A stretch of DNA of 64,000 nt from Lagopus muta (Eukaryota > Chordata > Aves > Galliformes > Phasianidae), in contig NC_064443.1 in NCBI RefSeq assembly GCF_023343835.1, forward strand, positions 2,604,001 through 2,668,000, in the 5' to 3' direction. Under the pieces are notes generated by a model. That model ran no database searches. It had not been told where the DNA came from and saw only the letters and a program-made list of their open reading frames with translations. This document shows, piece by piece, positions 33,601 to 45,600 of the stretch. Numbering within the stretch: the first letter of the stretch is position 1; each line of letters begins with the position of its first letter. A program made the position numbers and the translations under genes.

Positions 33601-36600
33601 TTCTAGTATTTGAAGGGAGCATATAAACAGGAGGGGCAACAGCTGTTTACAAGGGTGGATGGTGACAGGACAAGGGGGGATGGCCTTAAACTGAAACAGG
33701 GAAGGTTTAGGTTGGATATGAGGAGGAAGTTTTTCACCCAGAGGGCGGTGAGGCACTGGCACAGGTTGCCCAAGGAGGTTGTGGATGCCCCATCCCTGCA
33801 GGCATTCAAGGCCAGGCTGGATGTGGCTCTGGGCAGCCTGGGCTGCTGGTTGGCAACCTGCACACAGCAGGGGGTTGGAACTGGATGAGCACTGTGCTCC
33901 TTTGCAACCCAGGCCATTCTGTGAGACAGTGTGATTGCACTGAACAACTCATGACGTGAGAATATCGATGGGGATTGTAAGCCTGTCCCCCTGCTCCAAC
34001 AGGTCATGCATGCCCCTCACCTCTCCATCCCCTTATCTCCACACCAAGCCCTTGTTTTGTCTCCTATCTGCAATGCTGAGCCCAAGGATGTTCCTCTTAT
34101 CTCCCAGCTGGACTTCTGTTTATTTATGCTCTTTTTCTAATGGGGGTGATTAGCACTGAACAGAGCAGCTAATAGGAAGCTGGAGAGCAGCGCTTGCCCA
34201 GGCTTTCTAAATATAAATGACTTGCTTGCCTCTGCAGCCACTGCTGCAGACAGAGCAGGGGCTCCTGCAGCCATGCACAGGTTGTCTGCACGGAGGATGG
34301 ATGGACGGCCGCCCAAGTCAGAGCCAACAGCAACAAAAAAAGCTGATGAGTAATTCCGGCTGTTCCTCCCCATGTGCTGCCTTTCGCTCCTCTCTGCGCA
34401 AACGATTCCAATAATGAGAAATCCACTCGAAGGAAATGTCACCATGCGATGGGCAGGGTGGTGGCTGCTGGTGGATGGTGCTGGTGTTGCTGAGTGGGCT
34501 GTGGGAAGGCAGGTGATGCACTGATGGGGACCAGAGGAGAGAGCTGGCAAACCCCTGTATCCAGGCTGTGGTGCTGCAGGGGCTGAGAGGCAGCCTGCTT
34601 TCTGCTTGGCGTTTGCTTGCCTTGTCCCTGCCCGGTGTGACTGAGTGCTGCCTGCAGGACTGGGTGTTCTCCAGCTCCTACCTGATACGTCACTTCATTC
34701 ACTTCAAAAAGGCCACAGATACGCTTTCCTCCATCACTGGGCTTCCAAAGGAGAACCCTGGCTGGGCGATGGACTGTCGTGGTTGTGTTCTCTGGAGCAG
34801 CTGGGGCAGGGTTGGTGGCTCCCTGTGTGTTTCTTATTTGCTTCCAGTTCTCTCCCTGGGACGTCCCAGTGCATGGAATGAGCAGCCCTGTGCCTGCAAG
34901 CAGTGTGGCAGTGAGTGAACCTGCTGAGGTGTTCCTCACAGCTCCTGCTTCAGCCCCACAACCTGGCTGCCCCTGTTTGAAGACTGGCATGCAGGGATGC
35001 GGTGCTAACTGGGCTACGAGAAGTGGTTATTTTAGCTCTGATGGAAATGCTGCTTTATCTAGATGGTAAACCTTTTGACTGGGGACAGCCGAAGGGTGGG
35101 ATTTTTCTGCTGGTGTTGTAAACACACCGTGCTCTTGGTTTGGCTTTCTTCTCCAAGAGCAATCAATGCAACATTGTCAGAATGGCTCAATAGGGGAATT
35201 TGGAGAGGGAAATGTGATCCTAATGGGATGGGAACAAGCAGTGCTGCTGCCCAGTCTGTGGGATGGCAGGTTTGCTGAGATGGGTTAAGGGACGGTGCAG
35301 TGCAGCCCTGCAGCAGCTGGAGACCAGTGTGGGGACCGCAGTGCCCTGCTGGCTTTGCCCATGACACCCCAAGCACCTTCCTGGCCGTCCCACTGCCCGT
35401 CTGCTCCCTCCCAACAGCTCAGGCACCCTCCCTGCATGCAGTTCTGAGCCATGGGGCCAGATGCTCACTGCCAAGGGTGGCTGGAAGCCTGCTTGGAAGG
35501 AGGAGACCTGCAGAAGAGCAGGACAGTGCACACCAGTCTGACAAGAGAGAAAAGCTTTGGTGCCCCATGCCCTTCTGATGAGCACGACGCACCGTATTCC
35601 TGTTACTGGAAACAGAAGCACAAACTCTCGGGCTCCTGCGTTCAGCGCAGTGTAGATTATTGTGAATCATCCAATATCCTTATCAGAGCGCTGCAGACGG
35701 TGTTTGCATCAGTCACAGCACGGCCTGCTATCAGGGTTGGTGGCAGCGCTCTTCCCATTTAATTGCTGCAAGCAAGCACCTATTTGAAGCCCTGTCCCCG
35801 AAGAGCAAAAGAGCTTGTCACTGCATGTAGCTGGACTTTGCAAGAAGTGTGGGCTCAGCACAAGTCCCCCACGAAGCATGCAAATGTATAGGCATGCATG
35901 TTTAAGGATGCACGGGGCTGGATGTGCTGGGGTTTGGTGTGGGGATGTGGCCAAGCTTGGGGCTACAGGGTGGGAACCTCAAGGAGGATGGTTTGATATT
36001 TTTGTCTGGCAAAGTACTGCAATGCATGAAGGTGTAGGCAGGCAGGGAGCTGCAGGTGCTGAGCTGCTGCAGGAGGAGAGGTGGCTGCAGCTCCTCAGGA
36101 GCACAGCTCCAAACCCAGCCCAGCCTTGGCTCTGTCCACATGTTGTTCTGCTTGGTCCCTGCTGCGCTCCCTTACACACTGTGAAGTGTTTCTGCCCTTG
36201 CTGCCATCCTGTGTTGCTCCATCCCATCTCCAGCACTTGCCTGCTGCACTTTCCCAACGCAACCATGTTAAGCAGAGCGTGGTGCCCAGCGGGTCACATC
36301 CAGGTATGGTGGGAAGGACTCATTGAAAGCCAGTGGTCTGTGGCACCAGCCTCTCTCAGCATCTGAGAGAAAGTTGAATTACCTGAATTTCTGGATTCCT
36401 CAGAAACCATCACGCTTCTTGCTGGGAGAGGCTTGTCCTTGTGCCCTCCCTATTGAGCAGCCTCTCAAGCCTTGAGAAGACTGAATGTGCTTGGTTGAGC
36501 TCGGCACGCAACCACGCAGCCAGCTTGTGCGCCATAACTCATTCTTCCAAACTCTACCTTATGTTCTGACCTGCCGTATTAATTTTCCAGATGAAATGAT

Positions 36601-39600
36601 TGTGGCTTTCAGATTGGAGAGTGCTTTGAAAAATGTTACCAAACCAGCACGCTGCTGCTGCCATCTGTCTTCTGAGCGGCTGCTGGGGTGCTGCTGCTTG
36701 CTGGCAGCAGATGATGGTTACTGCCACAGTGGGTTAGGGATTATAAAACCACAGCACTTCAGAAGTTCTGTTTCCTGTAAGTATTTCTGGGTGCTGAGCT
36801 CTGGCTGGAGGCAGGTCTGCAGTGAGAGGTCCCAGGATGGGATTGCATTGAGGAGATGCCCCCTGGGGACTGTGCCCAGCCTTAGCAACATCACTGTGAT
36901 GTGCCCCCTGCACTCCCTACCCATTGTCCATATCCTCCACCACTGCTTTCCTACCCCTGCAGAGTGCCAGGCAGGGGCTGTGTGGAGTAGTGCCCAAACA
37001 GACAAGCGTGTGGGCAGACAAAAGCTAATAGGAAGGCAGTGTTTATTTGGATGCAAAATGCTTTTTGCCTTGGTGCAGGGATCCTGCCGCTTCCCTCTTG
37101 CTGATCCAGCCCTGCCTTGCAGCTTGGGTCTGGCTGCTCGCAGATCTGCTGCTGTTTGGCTGGAGCTTTGGCTGTGCAGCACCCAGAACTGGAGAGCTGT
37201 GCAAGATGCAGGGCGCAATGCTTGCTGTTGCTCCCTCATCTGACAGATGTGCCGTCGGTCAGGGCCCCTGTGGCTGGTGGTCACGCCTGAGCGGCCTCTG
37301 CTTGGAGCTGGGGCAAGATTTATGGTTTCTCTCCAGAAGCGGTTCCTAATCGGCATTTGGAGCTTGTAGTAAATCAAAGGGGAGGTGAAATCAGTTTGAA
37401 TGATGCAGTTTGCTCTTCTTTATTTTGCGTTTAGTCTGGATGGATGCGGTCCCCAGCTTGCGTGAGGCATCCACCAGCTCTGTGCTTTTTGGCTGGGGTG
37501 GCAGAGCTCAGAGCTGGGGGCTGTGTGGGGCTGGAGTGGGAATCACAGAACCATAGGGGTTGGGAGGGACCTGTGGCAATCGCCTCATCCAACCCCATGC
37601 TAAAGCTCCTGCATGCCTCCTGCAGGGCACCCTCTTTCTGAACTAAAGGACGGGGCACCCAGGCACCCACCTGAAGCAGTAGGCAAAAAGCTAAGGAACC
37701 AGAAAGGCAGGAAATATTGCCCTAGGGTATTTTTCTTCTTCTTTTCACTGAGTAGTATTTTTATTCTTCTGTAGCAGTTTTTGGTTTTGCAATCAAGAAC
37801 TCCACCCATCCTTTGAGCAGAATGTAGCCAGCTTGTGCTGTAAGCTCCACTGGGGTTTCAGATGGGGCTGATGGGTTCTTCGTGCATCTCCCAAAGGCAA
37901 ATCTCTGATATGGAAACGAGCAGAACTGGATAACTTGTTCTCTTTGTGTGATGCTGGAAGAGGACAACAAACTCTTCATCAGAAGGCATCCTGTGCAGCT
38001 TTCTGGAGTCTGTAGATCCCTACAGCAAGCAAAAAAATGCTGATTTACTCAACCAGTTTGGAGAGGTGCTTCACAGCATTGGTGTAGGGATGGCTCATCC
38101 AGACAGGTGCCTTGGGCAGGAATCTGCTCTCAGGCTGTTCTTATGGAATATCACACATTCTTGTCTCTGGAGAAAGGAACAGCAAGAAGTGGGCTTAAGC
38201 TACAAGGAAGAATTAGGTTAATATTTTGGGACTGCTCTCTAACCATGAGGACAGTTAAGCTAAAGCCCTGCTATTCCCCCTTGCGGTGCCCACCCAGTAA
38301 ATCCACAGCGGCTGGGAGGTGTAAGGACAGAATTAGACAGCCATCTGTCGGGGGAGCAGGCACCTCCTGCAGAGCCCTCTGCTGCTGCAGGACACGAGGG
38401 TGAAGCCCTGCAGCCTTCAGCATAGGGTTTGCTGGAGCCGAGCCCGGTGTCAATACAACCCAAAGCCAGCAGCATCTCCTGGGAGAAGCAGGGTGCTGCA
38501 GAGAGCAGGCAGGGCTGGGCCCCTTGGATGGGGAAACCTGCCCTGTGCCTCCCACCTCGTGATGGAGAATCCTATGGAGCGTGTGGGATGCTTTCTTTTG
38601 AATGCCCATCTCATTCTAGTCCCACCTCATGGGGCTCTACAGCTCTACTCTTTGAGCGTGGTGAGTCCTGGCACCTTCTCTCCCCAGCGGTGCTCCTGCA
38701 GCACCAAGGTGGCTCCTCCAGCCTTCTGTGCCCCATCGTGCTGCTCTGCAGCCCTGTAGCTGCATCGTGGTCGCTTGGTGAAAGTTCTGGGGAGAACTGT
38801 GCAGCCCAGGTATCCAACAGGAGCAGGAGGGGAATTCACCAGTCCTACTCTGTGGCTTTCTAATTGTTCGGTATTTGCATCCATTAAGCAGCACAGGGAT
38901 CCAAATAAGGGCACAGGCCACGTGAGTGGTTTCTGACAAGATCAGCCCAACCATGGGTAGCACGTGCTGCTGCTCTTTTGGCCGTTGCTAGAGAACAAGA
39001 GGCTGGTTTGGGTTTTGCTTTAGGTTGGTTGTTCAAGTTGGTGTTTGTTGGTTGGGTTGGTTTTTGTTGGTTAGTGGAGTGTTTTAGTTGGTTGAGTTGG
39101 TGTTGGTTGAATTTTTATGTTGGTTGGCTTGGTTTTGGTTGATTGGGTTGGTTGTTTGGTTGGCTTTGTGATTACCAGTTCTAGAGTAGACCTTTTCACC
39201 CAGAATCATTCGCTACTGTGAGGAACTCAGTGTAGGAAGACAGTTAGTACGTCACAGTGAGGGTGCTTAAGGTTCTCACATCATTAACTCTTGTTTTCCC
39301 TCTTTTTACCACTCGTCCCCCCATCTCCAACCACTGCACACACACACACACATCTGGCCACTATTGCTCAGGTTCCTGCTGTTCCTCTTCTGAAGTTTCT
39401 TGGTTGCCCAAGGCAGACCACACAAGTTTGAAGGCTTCCTGCCCTGCAGAGCTCTTTTCTTATGTGCTTGTTGACCAAAGCTTGCTTCCAGGCATGGGGG
39501 GAAGTGTTACTGCAGAAACCCTATCAGTTTTGGGGTATTGCAGGACCATCACATCTCTTGCTTTTTCTTTCCTATGGCTGTAGATTTGTGTTTTGCTGAT

Positions 39601-42600
39601 GGTGTGGCTAGCTGGATTGTGAATTATTCATGGCAGGGAACTTATCGTGTTTATCTGGAATAATTGTGTAATTAAATCTGTTTATGTATGTAAAGAGATC
39701 GTACAGTGTCTTGCCTATCTTCAGGCCTTAAATGCTGTAAGTGCATTTGTTACATACTGATTCATAGAATCATGGAGTCATAGGATCATTTGAGTTGGAA
39801 GGGACCCTTAATGGTCATCTAGTCCAACTCCCCTGCTGTGAACAGGGGCAGATGCTCATTCCAGCTGGTTCACTCAGAGGTGCATATTGCACTGGGGCAA
39901 GAGGGCACAGCTTGGCCACTTCCATATGGAGAGGATGGGAGGCCCCAGAGCGGTGTCTCTCTAAGGATGCTTTGGGCTATTTATGCCCTGCCTGAGCACC
40001 AACATGAGCCCCCATGTCCCCAGGCTCCTCTGGACCGCTCCTTTGGTTGTGCAGAAGCCCAAGTGATGGGGACCCGCAGGCGTCCAACTGCGAGCCGCCT
40101 TGCTGCAGGGAGCTGTAATGGCAGCCAGACCAGGCAGAGCCGTCCATTACGCTTCCTGTGACCTTGCACTGAGGTTCTGCAGCCTCAGGGCTCGGGGCTG
40201 CACTTAAAGCACGTCCATGCTGCCATCTCACGAGGCTAAAGCCCAGGGTGAGCTTTCTGCCATTCCCCCCGACCGCGCGCAGAGGAAAGCAGCCTCCGAG
40301 CACATCCCTACGTCCAAACCTTTCGTGTGCTCCCGCGGACGGGGAACAAAGGCTGTCTAAACAGGAGCTAGTGAGGCAGCAAATCGCACAAGAAACATTC
40401 CCTAATGAAGCGGAAGGACTTGTCCCTTCGCCTGGGGCAGCAGCACTGCGGGCGCGTGGAGCCGGGCAGCGTTGCACAGCGAGGGGCCCTGCACCCAGGG
40501 TGGAGTGGCAGCGGCATGCAAGCAGGGGCAGAGCACGGCCAGAGGTCTCCTTCCTCTCCTCCCAGCCTTTATCCCTGCTGTGGGCAGGAGAGCAGGGCTG
40601 GTGCTCAGTGAGCGGGCGGCAGCGATGGGGAGCTCGCCGGGGGAGCGCCGCCTGGTGCGGCACGGCGGATCGAGGTCAGTCCCAGCACTGCTTGCTGGTG
40701 GGTTTGGGAGCGTTTGCCCAGGGTGGGTGCTGTGGGTGAGGAGGGCTGGCGGTGGCACGGTGGCCTCACTGCGTCCTGCGTGACAGCCCTGAGGTTGTGC
40801 TGTGCTCCCAGGCGGGACTGGGAAGTGGCTGAGTGCCCAAGTTCACGCAGTGCTACCAGGGAATGGCTGGAAGTGGGGCATTCATGGCTCCTGGTGCAGA
40901 GAGGGGCAGCCATCCCCAGGATGGAAGGGCTTTTGCAGTTGTGCTCATAGGTGAGCAGTGATTTCCTAGCAGGAGCATGTTACATCCACTCTGCCACCCT
41001 TTCCTCTTCTGTTTACAGCAGAGATGACAACCACTTGTGATTTCTGACAGTTCTGAAGCATTAGCTTAGTTTGGGGGGTGCTTACCAGAGAAGGAGGCTT
41101 ATTTAGGGGAAAATTAATTAATAAATGACTAATAGGATGAAATGGCACCGTCTTATTCCCCAGCTTGGCTCTCTGGATGAATGTGGGCTCCCATCTGTTG
41201 TTTGCAGCAGAGGAGATGAGTCTGGGGGTTTGTTCCTCCCTCTCACCAGCACAGGCTGGCTGTTTCCTGGCAGGCACTGGCAGGATGGCTGCTTGTGGCT
41301 TGGTGGCTTCTGTGGCTTCCCCTCCTGGGCAGCAGTGCCGAGGATTGGGTTTGCTTTGTTTTGTTGTCTTTGAAGAAAAGGATACGCACAGGGCGGCCTT
41401 TTTCCAAAGCACATCGGAGACACATCCCTTGTCAATTAAATGCCCAAATGCTGCTAATTGCAAGGCCCCTCCAGAGTGCTGCATCCCTGTGTGAGCATGC
41501 ATTGGAATGTGACCAGCAAGCTCCAACCCACGCCTCTCCCTGTGCACATCCGTGTGGTGCTGGCGCCTTGCACTCGCCTGCTGGCCCCAGGGCTGCTCGT
41601 TGTGCTGCAGAGGGAGAGAGCTGTTGTGTGTGCTCCCCCCCAGATCAAGCCCTCAGTGGCGCAGCAGCATGCTGCAACCCCCCAGGGAATGATTTACAAG
41701 CCTTTTGCAAGCGGGCTGTGCGCCCTGTGCTATAGGCTGTCCCTGTGCTGCTGTAGGAGAAACGGGCAAAACTCGGGCGTAACAGAGAGATGGACTGTTT
41801 TGCTGACAAGCTGATTTCTTTAGACTGTGGCTCTTCAGCTGCAAGCAGAGCTGATGAGTTGGAGGCATGTGAGGACACTTGAGGCAGGTTCCTGGCAGCT
41901 CTGCAGCACCAGGAGGAGGCCAGGATGCTGCAGCGTTCCTCTGGGACAGCACCCAGCGGTGGCACTGCTCTTCATCCCATGCATGGCACGCTGCACTGAG
42001 CTTCCAGAGCAATGAGCTCAGCACCTGCAATTCCAAATTCCAGCCTTCATTTTGTTTGCACTGCCTTGGGGGTGTTGCTGCCCAGGGAGAGCATTGAGGG
42101 AGCTGTGCCCCTCTGGGCTGGCTGCAGGAGATGGGGCTCTGGGGCTCCTGCAAGGCCTGCAGCTGAGGGCGTTCTGCTGGAGGCTGGCTGCTTGCTGGCT
42201 CCAAATGTGGTTTTTCATGACTGTGCAGACTATTAAACAAGTGCTTGAGGCAACTTGGAGTTAACCCCCATTCCTTTTCTTCTCTTGTTTCCCATGAGCA
42301 CGTTGTGCTTTCCAGCTGGCTGTGCACCCCATGGTGTAAGAGGCTGACCTCAGATGGGAATGAACAAACCCCACTGGGGATGACTGGGGAACTGCTCTTC
42401 CCAGCCTGAAATAATCATTTGCAGTGGGTTGGATGAGCTGTGCTCCCAGCAGACCTCAGGGTTCCTGTGGCACAGGGCTGCGCTCTCAGGTCTCCTAAGT
42501 CACAAATAGGATCATCTAATGCTCTCCTGTCCTCTGCTGCTTGTGCAGTAGGACAGTGTTCTGTGTGACCTTCAAATAGACAGCTTGCAGTGAAGACAGA

Positions 42601-45600
42601 ATTATTCTCTGTGATAATCCTAAATTTTGGCTTGAAGACAGTCTTGGGCATTTACTTGAGAAGTCCTTCTGCTTGCAGTTCACTTTGAGGCTCCTCCTGT
42701 GTGCTGCAAAGTCTGCGCCCTGCGCGGACGATGCTTTCGGAGCTGTATTGTCTTACCTGTAGAGAACAAAACAGCCTGCTCACTGCGGATGACACCAAGC
42801 TGTTTGTACAGTGGTTGATGTGCCCAAGGGGCAGGACGCCGTCCAGAGACCCGGGCAGGCCGAGCTGTGAGCCCGGGAGAACCTCATGAGGTTCAGCACA
42901 TCCAAGTGCAATGTCTGCACCTGGGTTGTGGCAACACCAGCTACTGATACAAGGTGGGAAAAAGTGAGGATGGAGCAGCTCTGCTGAAAAGGACCTGGGG
43001 TGCTGGTGGATGGCAGCTGGACATCAGCCAGTGCTAAGCACGGTGTCTCCATCAGCTGTGGCACAGCCAGCGTGTGCTACGTATCCCTGCCCCATGTGCA
43101 TGTGGGGCAGGCAGATGGATGCACACCATGCTTACGTTCCTACCAAATGCCGGTGAGGGTTGGATGGCTCCAATGTTCACAGCTAGGATGGATTTGGGCA
43201 CTAAATCCTCCCCAGATGAAAGGCTGTGTAAGTTTTGCCTCCCTGAGCTTTGTACCGAGCCCAGCAGCATGTGTATAATTTGCTTTAATGGTTAGAAACA
43301 TCTGCTGTTAAAAATGATGCTTAATATATTTGGCTTCCATTTCCAGTCGTTCGTTCTTTTCATGCTCTTTTCTGCCTAATTAAGAACCTCTTAGTACCTG
43401 ACATTGTTTCTGCTCAATGCCATAATCAAGTCACTTCTTCATCTCCTCTTTGATAAAGCAAAAAGATCGACCTCTTTAATTCTCCCATTACAGACATTTT
43501 CTCCTAGAATCCCTGTCACAGATCCGGCCCATATCCTCTGTGGAGTTGTACTCATCGTTTCAAAATGTCGGCATGGCACTGGTTGTGGTTCTGGAAGGGC
43601 TCCTTCACTGCTGGAGGTGGAACTGAGCTGTCTCCATGCTCACCAGCATCGCGCTTCATGCAGGACCCATCTGCATCCCTATTTATCCCTCTACCAGGCG
43701 CTGTTGTAGGTGATGTTACCGTGGTGATGGGCAGCTTAGTGGAGGGGTACCCAAGCAGTGGTAAGCCCCTGTTGTCCTCCAGATCTGCTCTGAAATCTGT
43801 TATAGCCATACCTTGTAGTCACATTCTATAGGATATTCTTTTTTTTTTTTTGTCAGCATACCAGACCTTGCTTGGTTAAAACACCTTTTGGGCATCACTT
43901 CCATTCATTGCTAATACCGATTCTACACTCTTTAATGGGGAATAAAATCAAGTTTGCTTGCCTTGACCTATTTTCCTCAAAACCACACTGACTGGCATAT
44001 CATATCTGCTTGCCCTTCAGTTCTCTGCTGCGTGACTCCAGTGTCATCTTTCTCTCCTGGATGGATGTCTGGCTGGCTGTCCTGTCAGGTCATACCCTCG
44101 TGCCTTGGGTATCCAAGCAGACAACTCCTCCAGACCTCTAAGATTTCCTCTGTATGCTTGAAGATGAACATCGGCACGCAGCAGCCTTCTTAGCTCTCAG
44201 AGATCTCTAGGATGCAAAATTATTCAGATCTGCCAAATTTAAATATCCTTGGTGCTGGTAGATGTTGTTGGATGTTCGTCTCAGTTGCTAATAAGCTGGA
44301 AATGCTTCATCCTTGTTATGAGCATTATCCTGCTTCCTTCCAAACGTTCACCAGCAGTAATTAGCGCACTTATGCCCTATCTGTCTCATTAGCAGCTTTA
44401 CTCGCTCCATCCATTAATGAACCTGTGTCCTTCCTTGGACAGCCTTTGTCCCCGCTGTGCTCGATAAAAGGACCCCAAGAGACTTTTGTGCAGTTCCAGT
44501 GTTGTGCTGCAATTCATGCACTTCACAGCTTCCCATCCCCATCCATCAGTCGGTCCCGGTGATGCTGAGCTCTGAACGCTGTTGATTTGCCACCTCCAGT
44601 GGTGCCCTTCATTTTGCCCAGCAGTCATGTTCCCTTTTAAGCAGCCTGGCTCGCTCCCCATCGGAGCACTGGTTTGGTTTCAGAACCATCCTTTGCACCC
44701 CGATTCCCTTTGTGGTTTTCATGATTCCCCCACTCAGATTTCCTCTTGCTGGTTACCCGGTATGGATGTAGAATTGGTAAGATAACTTCTTTCTATTCTC
44801 ATCTCCATTGCTCCCCCATTTCTCCTCCTCGCCGCAGTCAGTCTGCCCACACAGGGGGAGGCAAGGCAGCCAAGGGGTCCATCAGCCCCCTAGGGCTGTC
44901 CTGGTGGCTTGTCCATGAGCCACGCTTGGCTTGCATGGCCAGCAGTAGCCAGAAGGCACCTCCAATTGCTGGGGAGCAGTTCTGTGCTGTGAAGATCTCT
45001 TTCCCCAATTTCTACCTCGCCCCAGGGTCTTAAAGTGTGGATAAGAAGATTACACAGAGAGGCAAGATTTGCATTTCTTAGATACTGGGAACTTTGTGGA
45101 GAGAGAGAGAGAACCTGAATAGAAGGGATTGGTTCTCCCTTAATCAGAGCTGATGGAGATGGCAGGCAAAGCTGATGGGATTTGGGGAGCTGCTCTTTTG
45201 AAATAGCATTGCAGGAAGAAACTCCAAGGGATGAGAAGGGGAAAAAAAAAAAAGAAAAAAAAAAAAAGAGGAATTCTGCACATCTTTGGTTCGTGGCTCA
45301 GATTGGTGATAGCAAGACAGTGAGAAATGACAAAACCTAGTAAATAGCAGTCGCTGCAGCAACCCAGCGTGGTGCAGCTGGTTGTGTAGGACAGTGGTTT
45401 GGGCAGCACTGTCTGCATGGGGTCCCGTTGTGCTGAGGGTCCAGAGGAGGGATGGGGAGCAGAAGAGAAGAGGTTTGGGGCAAGCAGTGAGCACAGCAGA
45501 GAGCAAGAGGAGCTCGGTGCTGACATGCAGCTGGGTCTGTAGGGCAATGGAGTGAGCTGTGCTGGAGACCCAGGGCCATGTGTGGGGCAGAGAGCTGGGG

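Noticed and set aside
45242-45268. Poly-A tract as the tail of a processed retrogene
   Set aside because: No gene-like body upstream and no target-site duplication seen.
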